Shown here in pieces: positions 53,803 through 62,428 of a stretch of 64,000 nt of DNA. The translations under genes and the position numbers were made by a program. The notes below the pieces were generated by a model that was given only the letters and a program-made list of their open reading frames with translations, was not told the origin of the DNA and searched no databases. The first letter of the stretch is position 1. The number at the start of each line of letters is the position of its first letter. Origin of the DNA: RI-153 sp963721725 (GTDB taxonomy: Bacteria > Chloroflexota > Anaerolineae > Caldilineales > Caldilineaceae). The stretch covers positions 137,595-201,594 of the forward strand of contig CAVRLX010000032.1 in the NCBI GenBank assembly GCA_963721725.1, read 5' to 3'.

Positions 53803-55599
53803 ATGCAGCAACCAAACCCCGATACGCTCGCCGCTATGGTAGACACCGACAGCGGCGAACCTGGCTGCGACGAGATGCGCCATCTTGCTCAACAAGAAAA
53901 TCCTGGCCTGGACCGCCGCGGCCTCTTGGCCGGGCTGGGACTGGCCGCTCTGGGAATCGCAAGTACATCAGCCCTGGCCGCCGCTGATGTTTCGGCAGCA
54001 ACGGCACAACAAGATGCACCCCGCCCGCCCGCCATGCGTTCGCCCCAGGCTCGCGCCGCGCTGGCGGCGGACGTGGGCAAACCGACGATCCCCAGCCTAG
54101 CTGTGATTGCCCTGAACCGGCTGGGCTTTGGCCCGCGCCCCGGTGACATTGCCGCCTTTAATGCGTTGGGAGCCAACGACAGCGAACGGCTCACCGCCTA
54201 TGTGGATCAGCAACTGGCCCCCCAAAGTATCGACGATAGCGCATTTGATGCGATTTTGGCCGCATATAAATTCGAGACGCTGGGCAAAACGTTGGAACAG
54301 CAGTGGGCCGATCATCAGATGAAAAAAGATGTAGATTGGCAATACCGCCGCCTGCCGGTGTGGGAGACCGAGCGCACGGCCTTTGTGCGCGCGCTCTATA
54401 GCAAGCGACAGTTGCAAGAAGTGTTGGCTGATTTCTGGCACAATCATTTCAATATTTATGGCTGGGACGGCTGGCAGCGCTGCACCTGGGTCCACTATGA
54501 TCGTGACGTAATTCGCGGCAACATGTTGGGCAACTTCCGCAAAATGGTGGGCCACGTCGCCAAAAGCCCGGCCATGATCTACTATTTGGATAACTACGCC
54601 AACGAGGGCGGCAACCCCAACGAAAACTGGGCACGCGAACTCTTTGAACTGCATACCTTTGGCGCGGAAAATTATTTTGGTGTGCGCAACGCCAGTGATC
54701 CTGCCATTATAGACCCCACTGGCAAACGTCGCGGCTACATTGACAGCGATGTCTACGGGGCTACCACCTGCTTTACCGGCTGGCGCATTGATACCGATAC
54801 CGGTCTGTTTAAGTTCGATTCGGGCAAACATTTCCCCTATCAGAAGTTTGTGCTGGGCGAGATCATCCCCGAATTCATGGGCCAGCAGGACGGTGAGATC
54901 GTGTTGGACATGTTGTGCAATCATCGCGGCACGGCGGTCTTTGTCTCGCGCAAATTGTGCCAGCGGCTGGTGGGCGACAATCCACCCGAAAGCTTGGTGC
55001 AAAAGATTGCCGACGTCTTCCACAACAACCGCGCTGCCGATGACCAACTTAAGCAAGTGGTGCGCGCGATTGTCCTCTCGGATGAGTTTCGCAGCACGTG
55101 GGCCGAGAAGATAAAGCGCCCCTTTGAGTTTGCCTGTTCCACGTTACGGGCCACCCAGTGTAACTTTGATGCCCGCTCGGATAGCTTCTTTTGGTATTAC
55201 AACGCACTGGGCCAACCCCTCTTTGGTTGGCATCCGCCCAATGGCTACCCCGACCTCAAAGAAGTCTGGAGTAGCACTATGCCCATGTTGCAGCGTTGGC
55301 GCTTTGTCAACAGCATGATGGAATGGAAGATCGGCGGCGAGGGCACAGACAAAGAGACAAGGCGCATTCAAGTGGACGGCATTATGCCCGCTGATGTAAC
55401 GACGCCGGAAGAAGTGGTGGACTTCTGGAGTGTGCGCATGTTGGGCCATCCCTTGCCCGCCAACGAACGCCAGGAGATCGCCGAGTTCATGGCCTTTGGC
55501 CGCAGCACCAGTGCCGATCTCCCTGCCGATCAGATTACCGAGCGGTTGCGCTACATGGTGGCGCTGATTTTAATGGCTCCGTCGTTTCAGTGGCGATAG
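53803..55599 (+). CDS. DUF1800 protein, Tat-exported
   Basis: 598 residues. A twin-arginine signal (LDRRGLLAGLGLAALGIASTSALAA, about 33-57) is followed by a DUF1800 domain: LNRLGFGPRPGDIAAFNALG, LADFWHNHFNIYGWDG, NENWARELFELHTFG, and RPFEFACSTLRA. Function of the family is unknown. DUF1800 genes are nearly always followed by DUF1501, as here, suggesting a pair exported folded. The ATG at 53803 has GAAGGAG 6 bases upstream. Confidence 0.92.
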   Translation: MQQPNPDTLAAMVDTDSGEPGCDEMRHLAQQENPGLDRRGLLAGLGLAALGIASTSALAAADVSAATAQQDAPRPPAMRSPQARAALAADVGKPTIPSLAVIALNRLGFGPRPGDIAAFNALGANDSERLTAYVDQQLAPQSIDDSAFDAILAAYKFETLGKTLEQQWADHQMKKDVDWQYRRLPVWETERTAFVRALYSKRQLQEVLADFWHNHFNIYGWDGWQRCTWVHYDRDVIRGNMLGNFRKMVGHVAKSPAMIYYLDNYANEGGNPNENWARELFELHTFGAENYFGVRNASDPAIIDPTGKRRGYIDSDVYGATTCFTGWRIDTDTGLFKFDSGKHFPYQKFVLGEIIPEFMGQQDGEIVLDMLCNHRGTAVFVSRKLCQRLVGDNPPESLVQKIADVFHNNRAADDQLKQVVRAIVLSDEFRSTWAEKIKRPFEFACSTLRATQCNFDARSDSFFWYYNALGQPLFGWHPPNGYPDLKEVWSSTMPMLQRWRFVNSMMEWKIGGEGTDKETRRIQVDGIMPADVTTPEEVVDFWSVRMLGHPLPANERQEIAEFMAFGRSTSADLPADQITERLRYMVALILMAPSFQWR

Positions 55600-55600
55600 A

Positions 55601-55687
55601 ACGTGATGCGTATTGCGTAATCCGTATTTGGGCTTGACAATACTGGGTTCAACCGGTGACGTCAACAAAACCTTACGCACTACGCCT
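55601..55687. repeat. Inverted heptamer array between DUF1800 and DUF1501
   Basis: Left arm 55601-55627 (ACGTGATG CGTATTG CGTAATC CGTAT) and right arm 55669-55687 (AACCTTACGCACTACGCCT), complementary in unit, starting two bases after the DUF1800 stop. Confidence 0.75.
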
Positions 55688-55706
55688 TTTCAGGAGAATC
55701 CTACCA

Positions 55707-57101
55707 ATGACAAACAATAAAAAACTTTCCCGCCGCGGTTTCATGGTTGGCTGTTCGGCGGCAATTGCGGCGCTGGCAGGGGCACGGCTGACCCATGTGG
55801 CCTTTGGCAACCCAGCCGCCGAGCCGAATCAAGAAGTGCTCCTGGTGATCTTTCTGCGTGGGGGCATGGACGGGCTGAGCTTTGTTGCCCCTATGGCCGG
55901 CGCGGATCGCGGCTACTATGAAGCCTCCCGCCAAGTGTTGGCACTGCCCACCACCGGGAACAACGCCGCGTTGCGCCTGGACGATTTCTTTGGGCTGCAT
56001 CCCCAGGCCGGCCCGCTCTTTGATCTCTACAAAGCGGGCAAAGCGGCCGTGGTCCACGCCGCCGGGCTGACCAGTGACACGCGTAGCCATTTCGATGCCA
56101 TGCAGTATATGGAACTGGGCACGCCCGGCCAAAAGAGCAGCACCTCGGGCTGGCTCACTCGCCACTTGCTTACCGCAGGCAACATCCCCGACGAGGTGAT
56201 CGCCCCGGCGATTGCCGCCAGTGGCTCCACGCCCATGTCACTCCAGGGCAGTCATGAGGCCATTGGCATGACGCGACCCAGCGACTTTACCTTTAACGGC
56301 CATTGGCGCTATGGCAACTGGCAACGCATGGCTTTGCGCAATATGTACAGCGGCAGCACCTGGCTGCACCAATCCGGTTTGCAGACGCTTAACGCCGTGG
56401 ATGTGATCGAGTATGCCGATCCTGGCGGCTACACCGCGGAAAATGGCGCGGAATATCCCAACGGCAGCTTTGGCGACAGCCTGAAAACCGTGGCCCAGAT
56501 GATCAAAATGCAACTGGGCTTACGCGTCGCCGCCATTGATCTGGGCGGCTGGGATACCCATGACTATCAGGGTGACGGTGGTACGGGCTATTTTGGCAAC
56601 AAGATCAACGAATTGAGCCGCGGCCTCAACGCCCTGATGACCGACCTGAGCAACAGCAATGGCACGGATCACAGCAAGCGCCTGACCGCCACCGTGATGA
56701 GCGAGTTTGGGCGCAGCTTCAAAGAGAACGCCAGCCGCGGCACGGATCACGGCCACGGCAATGTGATGGTTGTTGTTGGTGGCGGCGTCAACGGCGGCAA
56801 AGTCTATGGGCAATGGCCGGGCCTCAGCACCGAGCAGCTTTATGACCGCCGCGATCTTCAGATCACCACAGATTATCGGCGTGTCCTCAGCGAAGTGCTG
56901 ATTCGGCGGCTGGGCAATCCTAACCTGGGTACTGTTTTTCCCGGCTATGGGAACTATAGCCCGCTGGGATTGTTGCAAGGGTCGGACCTGACGCCGGTCT
57001 ATGAGGCGGTGACGCCGACGCCCACGCCCAATAACACCCCTTCGCCCAATGACAACGACTTGGGCAACAAGAAGCTGTATCTGCCAGGATTGCAGCGCTA
57101 A
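55707..57101 (+). CDS. DUF1501 protein, Tat-exported, with YLP tail
   Basis: 464 residues. Tat signal (LSRRGFMVGCSAAIAALAGARLTHVAFG), DUF1501 domain of the alkaline-phosphatase-like fold (LLVIFLRGGMDGLSFVAP, DTRSHFDAMQYMELG, DLGGWDTHDYQG, GRSFKENASRGTDHGHGN). The C-terminus is a Thr/Pro/Asn linker followed by NKKLYLPGLQR, the same tail as on the surface proteins upstream. AGGAGA lies before the ATG at 55707. Likely works with the DUF1800 protein. Confidence 0.92.
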   Translation: MTNNKKLSRRGFMVGCSAAIAALAGARLTHVAFGNPAAEPNQEVLLVIFLRGGMDGLSFVAPMAGADRGYYEASRQVLALPTTGNNAALRLDDFFGLHPQAGPLFDLYKAGKAAVVHAAGLTSDTRSHFDAMQYMELGTPGQKSSTSGWLTRHLLTAGNIPDEVIAPAIAASGSTPMSLQGSHEAIGMTRPSDFTFNGHWRYGNWQRMALRNMYSGSTWLHQSGLQTLNAVDVIEYADPGGYTAENGAEYPNGSFGDSLKTVAQMIKMQLGLRVAAIDLGGWDTHDYQGDGGTGYFGNKINELSRGLNALMTDLSNSNGTDHSKRLTATVMSEFGRSFKENASRGTDHGHGNVMVVVGGGVNGGKVYGQWPGLSTEQLYDRRDLQITTDYRRVLSEVLIRRLGNPNLGTVFPGYGNYSPLGLLQGSDLTPVYEAVTPTPTPNNTPSPNDNDLGNKKLYLPGLQR

Positions 57102-57108
57102 TCTCGCT

Positions 57109-57162
57109 CCAGAGAAAGCAAAGGAGCCGGTCACAATTGACCGGCTCCTTTGCTTTCTCTGG
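57109..57162 (+). terminator. Perfect 25-bp hairpin terminator
   Basis: 57109-57133 and 57138-57162 are exact complements around a 4-base CAAT loop, 8 bases after the DUF1501 stop; arms contain AAGGAGCCGGTCA / TGACCGGCTCCTT. Confidence 0.9.
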
Positions 57163-57205
57163 CAAGAAATGGACTTCAAGAGTGGTACAGGATGTGCTGA
57201 CGCCG

Positions 57206-57236
57206 TGGACACGGCAATCTACTCTGGTGGTATAAT
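57206..57236 (+). promoter_or_regulatory. Promoter of the SnoaL-like gene
   Basis: TGGACA, 19-bp spacer, TATAAT (57231-57236), about 77 bases before the ATG. Confidence 0.5.
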
Positions 57237-57312
57237 GAAGTCTCTACATGGGTAAAGGATTGTGCCATAGCCGAAGGCCACTTTGAACCCAAATAACCCA
57301 AAAGGAGACCGC

Positions 57313-57705
57313 ATGGAACAGCGCTTGCAAGCAGAGTCACCACCAGCCGTAGACGCTATCACCGTAGTGGAGCAGTTCAACGAGGCTTTCAATCGCCACG
57401 ATGTTGACGCGGTGATGGCTGCCATGACCGAAGATTGTGTCTTTGAAAATACCTTTCCCGCCCCGGATGGCACACGCCACCAGGGGCAGGCTGCCGTGCG
57501 TCCTGTCTGGGAAGCCTTCTTCGCCAGTTCACCACAGGCGCGCTTTGAGAGCGAAGAGATCTTCGCCGCTGGGGATCGGTGCGTGGTGCGGTGGATCTAT
57601 CGTTGGATCGGCGACAATGGCGCACAGGGTCACGTGCGCGGTGTCGATCTCTTCCACGTGCGCGACGGCAAAGTTGCTGAAAAATTAGCCTACGTCAAGG
57701 GCTAG
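57313..57705 (+). CDS. SnoaL-like / NTF2-fold protein
   Basis: 130 residues: VVEQFNEAFNRHDVDAVMAAMTEDCVFEN is the usual SnoaL-like start, with the following beta sheet (RCVVRWIYRWIGDNGAQGHVRGVDLFHVRDGKVAE). The fold serves as hydrolase, isomerase or binding domain; no specific role can be given. AAAGGAG lies before the ATG at 57313. Confidence 0.85.
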   Translation: MEQRLQAESPPAVDAITVVEQFNEAFNRHDVDAVMAAMTEDCVFENTFPAPDGTRHQGQAAVRPVWEAFFASSPQARFESEEIFAAGDRCVVRWIYRWIGDNGAQGHVRGVDLFHVRDGKVAEKLAYVKG

Positions 57706-57744
57706 TACAAGGCGGCACCAATAGAGCGATGGTTACGTGAATCA

Positions 57745-57807
57745 AGAGTAAGAGTAAAGAGTAAGGAGTAAAAGGCTCGTCGTCTACTCTATTTACTCTT
57801 TACTCAT
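57745..57807. repeat. Inverted heptamer array before coaX
   Basis: Left arm AGAGTAA GAGTAAA GAGTAAG GAGTAAA (57745-57772) and right arm CTACTCT ATTTACT CTTTACT CAT (57784-57807): complementary arms, only 10 bases apart. Confidence 0.8.
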
Positions 57808-57844
57808 TTCATCTGCAATGGCTGCTGACGGTACAATCGATCCT

Positions 57845-58498
57845 ATGCTTCTCTCCATCGACATTGGCAACAGCAATATTGTGATCGGCATCTATCCACT
57901 GCCCACGGCGGGGGATGGCCCGGTGGGCGCGCCCGTGGCAAGTTGGCGGCTCTCCACCGAGCGCCAGCGCACCGAGGACGAATACCGGCTGGTTTTGCGC
58001 CAACTTTTGGAAGAGGCGGGCTTTCAAATTAGCCTGATTCAGGATGCCGCGCTCTCCAGCGTGGTGGCTCCGCTCAGCGAGGTTTGGGTGCAGTTGCTCA
58101 CCCATTTGTTAGGCAAAGCCCCGCTTGTGATCCGCTATGGCATGACGTTGGGGATTGAAGTGGCCGTGGCTCGGCCCGAAGTTATCGGGCGCGACCGGCT
58201 GGTGGATGCTGTGGCTGCCTATACGCGCGGACAGGGCGCGGCCATTGTGGTGGACTTCGGCACCGCCACCACCTTCAACGTGATCAACAGCGCCGGCATA
58301 TTTTCTGGGCGGCGCCATTGCACCCGGGCTGGGAACCGTCACCCGCGCCTTGGTAGATCGGGCCAGCGCCCTGCCTGCCGTGGAACTAGTGGCCCCGCCC
58401 CACGCCATCGGCCGCGACACCATTCCCGCCATCCAATCGGGGCTGGTCTACGGCTATGTGGGGCTGGTGGAAGGGCTGCTTGGGCGCATCAAACTTGA
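57845..58498 (+). CDS. coaX: Type III pantothenate kinase CoaX, N-terminal part (frameshifted gene)
   Basis: Phosphorylates pantothenate, the first step of CoA synthesis. MLLSIDIGNSNIVIGIYP (phosphate 1), RLSTERQRTEDEY, VARPEVIGRDRLVDAVAAY and VVDFGTATTFNVINSAG (phosphate 2) are all CoaX motifs. The frame is lost after SAGIF at TTTTCTGGGC, where three Ts would read FLGGAIAPG. The start at 57845 gives the canonical MLL.IDIGN; an ATG 9 codons earlier is also open. Confidence 0.85.
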   Translation: MLLSIDIGNSNIVIGIYPLPTAGDGPVGAPVASWRLSTERQRTEDEYRLVLRQLLEEAGFQISLIQDAALSSVVAPLSEVWVQLLTHLLGKAPLVIRYGMTLGIEVAVARPEVIGRDRLVDAVAAYTRGQGAAIVVDFGTATTFNVINSAGIFSGRRHCTRAGNRHPRLGRSGQRPACRGTSGPAPRHRPRHHSRHPIGAGLRLCGAGGRAAWAHQT

Positions 58499-58637
58499 AC
58501 TTAACGAACCGGCCAAAGTCTTTGCCACCGGCGGACTTGGCGGCATTATCGCCCCCCTCACCAGCGCTATCGACGAGTACGATCCGTGGCTGACGCTGGC
58601 GGGGATTGTGGAGATCTATCGAAAAAACAGAACGTAG
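58350..58637 (+). CDS. coaX: Type III pantothenate kinase CoaX, C-terminal part (frameshifted gene)
   Basis: In-frame continuation from about 58300 (FLGGAIAPGLGTVTRALVDRASALPAVELVAPPHAIGRDT), then IQSGLVYGYVGLVEGLLGRIKLEL and VFATGGLGGIIAPLTSAID, the C-terminal half of CoaX. Joined to the upstream part the protein is about 264 residues, normal for the family. The likely cause is a one-base insertion in a T run. Confidence 0.85.
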   Translation: MVDRASALPAVELVAPPHAIGRDTIPAIQSGLVYGYVGLVEGLLGRIKLELNEPAKVFATGGLGGIIAPLTSAIDEYDPWLTLAGIVEIYRKNRT

Positions 58638-58724
58638 TGCGTAGTCCGTTAAGCCGATTGGATTCCAGCTTGAGTCCTCTGGCGTCAACAAGATGACTAC
58701 GCACCACGCACCACGCACTACGGA
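58632..58724. repeat. Inverted heptamer array between coaX and coaBC
   Basis: Left arm 58632-58652 (CGTAGTG CGTAGTC CGTTAAG, overlapping the coaX stop) and right arm 58694-58724 (GACTACG CACCACG CACCACG CACTACG G). The apparent upstream ATG of coaBC at 58693 lies inside the repeat. Confidence 0.85.
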
Positions 58725-58731
58725 TTCGCCC

Positions 58732-59961
58732 ATGCCTCCCATTCTCAGTGGTAAACGCATTATTCTCGGTGTCAGCGGCGGCATTGCTGCCTATAAATCC
58801 ATTACCCTTGCCAGCCGCTTGACCCAAGCCAACGCCCAGGTGGATGTGATCATGACGGAGGCGGCCACAAAATTTATCGCGCCCGTCACCTTTCAGGCCA
58901 TCAGCCAGCGCCCTGTCTCCACGGATATCTTTGAAAGCTGGAGCGACACCGGGCGGTTGCGCATCGGCCATGTGGCGATTGCCCACGCCGCCGATCTCTT
59001 CATCATCGCCCCGGCCACGGCGCAGACCCTGGCCCGCCTTTCGCTGGGGATGAGCGACGAACTGCTCGCCATCACCGCGCTGAGCTACAACGGGCCGATG
59101 TTAATTGCCCCGGCCATGGAGACCAATATGTGGAATCACCCGGCCACGCAGCAGCATGTGGAAAAGCTGCAAAGTTGGGGCATCGACTTTGTCGGCCCGG
59201 CCAGCGGGCGGCTGGCCTCGGGCGAACATGGAGCCGGGCGCATGGTGGAGCCAGAGGAGATCTTCGAGGTGGCGTGTAAAGTGCTGGGCCGCGGCGGTCC
59301 GCTGACAGGCCGCCGTGTGGTAATCACCGCGGGCGGCACACGCGAGCCGATCGATCCCGTGCGCTTTATGGGCAACCACTCCACGGGCAAGATGGGCGTG
59401 GCCCTGGCGCGTGCCGCCCGCGATCTGGGCGCAGAGACTGTGCTGATCCACGCGCCGCTTTCGGTCAGCCCGCCCGGGGGCATTGAACTGGTTTCCATCC
59501 ACACCGCACAGCAAATGTACAACGCCGTGATGGAGCATCTGCCCCACACCGATGTGCTGATCGGCTCCGCGGCTGTGGCCGATTATCGCCCGATGCGCAG
59601 CGAGGAGAAGAAGATCAAAAAGTTGCCCGGCGAAAAGACGATTACATTAGAGCGCACGCCGGATATTCTTAAAGCCGTGGGCGAGGTGCGCGGGGCGGAC
59701 CCCACCCATCCTAAATTTATAGTGGGGTTCGCCGCCGAAACCGACGATTTGGAGAATAACGCCCTGGGCAAGTTGGAGCGCAAAAATCTTGATATGATCG
59801 TGCTCAACGATGTCACCGCTAGCGACAGCGGTTTCGCCGTGGATACCAACCGGGTGACGATTTTTGAGCGGGGCGGCAACCGCGAAGATTGGCCGCTCAT
59901 GAGCAAAGACGAAGTGGCCCAGGCCATCTTGCAGCGGGTGGTGATGCGGTTGGGGAAGTGA
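58732..59961 (+). CDS. coaBC: Phosphopantothenoylcysteine decarboxylase / phosphopantothenate-cysteine ligase
   Basis: Bifunctional CoA enzyme, 409 residues. CoaC flavoprotein domain: ILGVSGGIAAYKS, the His-containing IGHVAIAHAADLFIIAPATA, and LIAPAMETNMWNHPATQ. CoaB domain: VVITAGGTREPIDPVRFMGNHSTGKMG, SAAVADYRP and KKLPGEKTITLERTPDIL. The ATG at 58732 is chosen because the 13 codons before it are heptamer repeat DNA. coaX precedes it, so two CoA steps cluster here. Confidence 0.95.
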   Translation: MPPILSGKRIILGVSGGIAAYKSITLASRLTQANAQVDVIMTEAATKFIAPVTFQAISQRPVSTDIFESWSDTGRLRIGHVAIAHAADLFIIAPATAQTLARLSLGMSDELLAITALSYNGPMLIAPAMETNMWNHPATQQHVEKLQSWGIDFVGPASGRLASGEHGAGRMVEPEEIFEVACKVLGRGGPLTGRRVVITAGGTREPIDPVRFMGNHSTGKMGVALARAARDLGAETVLIHAPLSVSPPGGIELVSIHTAQQMYNAVMEHLPHTDVLIGSAAVADYRPMRSEEKKIKKLPGEKTITLERTPDILKAVGEVRGADPTHPKFIVGFAAETDDLENNALGKLERKNLDMIVLNDVTASDSGFAVDTNRVTIFERGGNREDWPLMSKDEVAQAILQRVVMRLGK

Positions 59962-59980
59962 TGATGGAGCGGAGGTATGG

Positions 59981-60340
59981 GTGAGCTGGACTGAACGGCA
60001 GAAGCGGGAGATTGCGGGGGCAGTGGCCGAGGTGGACCCGGCGCAGATTGTGCTGTCTCGTCACTTAACCACCGCTCAAAAGGTACAGCAGGCGTTCTCG
60101 ATGATTGAGTTTGTCGAAGGGATTGCTGCCTACCGTCTGCGAAAGCGGCAGCCTCATTTGAGCGAAGCGATGGCGCTGCAAATCGTGCGCAAGGCGGATC
60201 TTTCAAGGAAAGGTATAGATGAAATGGCGAGTGCCGATCTGGAATTTCGAGACTTCACCCGTCTGGTACTTGATGCACTGGAAGCAACCGGTGTCGAGTA
60301 CATGATTGCGGCGGCGCGTGGGCGACGGCACGCAACCTAG
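59981..60340 (+). CDS. Hypothetical protein, possible truncated nucleotidyltransferase unit
   Basis: 119 residues from GTG with GGAGG five bases before. Two parts: about 1-75 (LSRHLTTAQKVQQAFSMIEFVEGIAAYRLRKRQPHLSEAMALQIVRK) resembles small proteins often encoded before nucleotidyltransferases. About 83-105 (ADLEFRDFTRLVLDALEATGVEYMI) resembles the N-terminus of such an enzyme, where GG.A..WAWG would follow. It stops at RGRRHAT instead. Probably two genes fused and truncated by decay. Confidence 0.5.
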   Translation: MSWTERQKREIAGAVAEVDPAQIVLSRHLTTAQKVQQAFSMIEFVEGIAAYRLRKRQPHLSEAMALQIVRKADLSRKGIDEMASADLEFRDFTRLVLDALEATGVEYMIAAARGRRHAT

Positions 60341-61153
60341 GGACGATGGCTGTGAAGGCGGTTTATCCAGCCCGTGGCACGGGCCGACAGGAGAGATCAT
60401 CGCCGATTATCTCGGATTACCTGTGCGGACGACAGCTGCGCGATGCGGGTAGATTTGGCGATTGCCCGGTCAGACCCTAGCGGAATTTTGGCAATGTGGC
60501 AGCATTGCGACGCCAAACGGGATTTTGTCCCGGCTGTGGGGCTGTCGGCGCAGGCGACGGGGAACGGTTGGATGCGTCGTCTCCGGGCCGATTATGTGAC
60601 CATCCGCGGAACGGTGACGGCTGTCAGCCACTGCGGCACGATTACCGATCTTTTGTTAAAGTCCTCTTTTCGGCCTCAGCATCGGAGCGACACAGCCGGA
60701 CTTCGTCACCACATTGCGACTGCTCCGCACCCTGGCATGACGGGGACAGCTTTGCATTGGCTATGTCCCCCGGTGGATCATGTGGCTGACGCCTTTCGGT
60801 TTCTGACCCACGGCAAAGAAGGATCAGTGCGGCGGCGCATTCGGCGGCAACGCGCACTGTGTGAAGTAGCCGCTTGTAGCCGGTCTCATCTTCCCGATCC
60901 AGGATTGGCGAAGCGGAGGCTACTCGACATGCAGGTCGAGCAATCAGGCGAATGTACTGTACACAATGTCGTACACACAAAAACTAGACATTCCCCTTCG
61001 CCTCGGTTAAAATTATTGCTCTAATCGACTTGACCCTGCACGGCACTCATCGACCTTCCTCATTGCCGCTCCACCTTGCAGGTCTTCACACACACGTTAC
61101 CCAACTACTTCAGTGCATAAAAGGCACAGGGATCAACCTGCGCGAGGAAGCTC
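60341..61153. other. Decayed or non-coding region
   Basis: About 800 bases. A 216-codon plus-strand frame crosses it but shows no family features, has odd Arg/His/Cys composition and no ribosome binding site. The only recognisable content is a minus-strand relic at 60797-60925. Confidence 0.5.
60797..60925 (-). pseudogene. Relic of a DUF4832-type protein C-terminus
   Basis: Three minus-strand frames together give RFANPGS, DETGYKRLLHTVRV and DPSLPWVRN. These align in order with the end of the intact 62429 gene (MRFANANTWEANTGYNRLLHTVHV...SPSLFLPWVTR). The order and spacing show a degraded copy, shifted by at least two indels. No upstream part is recognisable. Confidence 0.6.
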
Positions 61154-62404
61154 ATGCCACACATTTACGATCGTTTTACGTCGGAATCGCTTTTTGTCAT
61201 GCGCCGTGTGCGTGAGATGATTGAGGCGGAAAGCGTGCGCCAAGTGTTGCCCGAACACATACTGGCCGCGATTCTGGAACTCAACGAGTGTGACGCCAAA
61301 ACTTCTCTAGAAGCCTGTAAAGTCAACACACGTCAGTTGAAAAAGAGTCTTGTGGAACAGCGCGAACAATGGCCTCTGGCCCAGGGCAGTGGCCGCTCGT
61401 CGGTGATCTCCTACATGTCGCCCACAGCGCGCGCCGTCATTGATCAGGGTCTGCTCGAAGCTGCCCATGAAGGCGTCTTTGGCGTCTCCACGCATCATCT
61501 GCTCCTGGGAATTATGGCTCAAGCAGATCGCTTGCCTGCACAGTTGTTAGAAACAGATGGCGTTACCTATGAGGGACTGCGCAGTCAATATCCGGTGACC
61601 CGGGAACATGCTGGTGATCGTCCTGAACAAGTGCTGACCGAATCTCCCTTTAAGATCAGCCCGATCTTCTTGTTGCTCATCCTGCTCACAGCCGGCGCAG
61701 GGTACCTTTCCTATCAAGAGATCACGGTACAGGGCATCTTTGTCTTTTTGTTTGTGGTAGGTGGGTGGCTGATATCCCTGGCCCTGCACGAATTCGGTCA
61801 TGCGCTGGTTGCGTATTACGCCGGGGATCGCAGTGTTGCCAAAAAAGGCTACCTGACTTTAAATCCCCTGAAATATACACACCCGATTTACAGCATCCTC
61901 ATGCCTTTGATTTTTATCCTCATGGGTGGGTTGGGGCTACCTGGCGGTGCTGTTTACATTGACCGCAGCGCGATTAAGAATGAGCGGATGCATAGCTGGG
62001 TTGCTGCTGGGGGACCCCTGGCAACGTTCTTGTGTATTATCCTGCTTTTTATCACGTTTATAGTGGTCTATGTTGTCGCCCCGTGGGTACTCTATTTGCA
62101 TCCCCAGTTTTGGGGGGCCATGTCTTTGCTTTTGCTGTTTCAAATCACTGCCCTGATCATCAACCTGCTCCCGTTGCCAGGGTTGGACGGTTTCAACATC
62201 ATCGCACCCTTCCTATCGTATGAACGTCAGGCTGCGTTGCGTTCGGCCAATGGGTTGACTTTCCTTTTCTTCTTCTTTTTCTTCTTTCAAGATAATCCCT
62301 TGCAGGAGTATTTCTGGCGTATGATTGGATCTATCCTCTCATTTGTGCCAGGGGCCATCGAGTTTCTGGGAATAGGATACGACTTTTTTTACTTTTGGGG
62401 ATAG
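61154..62404 (+). CDS. Clp N-domain fused to a site-2 (M50) membrane protease
   Basis: 416 residues. Residues 1-150 are a double Clp_N domain (YDRFTSESLFVMRRVREMIEAES..VLPEHILAAIL, then SPTARAVIDQGLLEAAHEGVFGVSTHHLLLGIM). From about 165 on come about seven membrane helices with the zinc site ALHEFGHALVAYYAG (about 210-216) and NLLPLPGLDGFN (about 341), as in site-2 proteases. Clp_N normally brings substrates to ClpA/C/B unfoldases; here it could select substrates for membrane proteolysis. GAGGAAG is 3 bases before the ATG. Confidence 0.85.
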   Translation: MPHIYDRFTSESLFVMRRVREMIEAESVRQVLPEHILAAILELNECDAKTSLEACKVNTRQLKKSLVEQREQWPLAQGSGRSSVISYMSPTARAVIDQGLLEAAHEGVFGVSTHHLLLGIMAQADRLPAQLLETDGVTYEGLRSQYPVTREHAGDRPEQVLTESPFKISPIFLLLILLTAGAGYLSYQEITVQGIFVFLFVVGGWLISLALHEFGHALVAYYAGDRSVAKKGYLTLNPLKYTHPIYSILMPLIFILMGGLGLPGGAVYIDRSAIKNERMHSWVAAGGPLATFLCIILLFITFIVVYVVAPWVLYLHPQFWGAMSLLLLFQITALIINLLPLPGLDGFNIIAPFLSYERQAALRSANGLTFLFFFFFFFQDNPLQEYFWRMIGSILSFVPGAIEFLGIGYDFFYFWG

Positions 62405-62428
62405 ATCTTCTCGCGTCAAAGGTTGACC

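Noticed and set aside
54097..55056. 319-codon frame antisense to the DUF1800 gene
   Set aside because: Shadow of a strongly supported gene.
60374..61024. 216-codon plus-strand frame
   Set aside because: Arg/His/Cys-rich composition, no start signal, and its antisense holds a recognisable DUF4832 relic.
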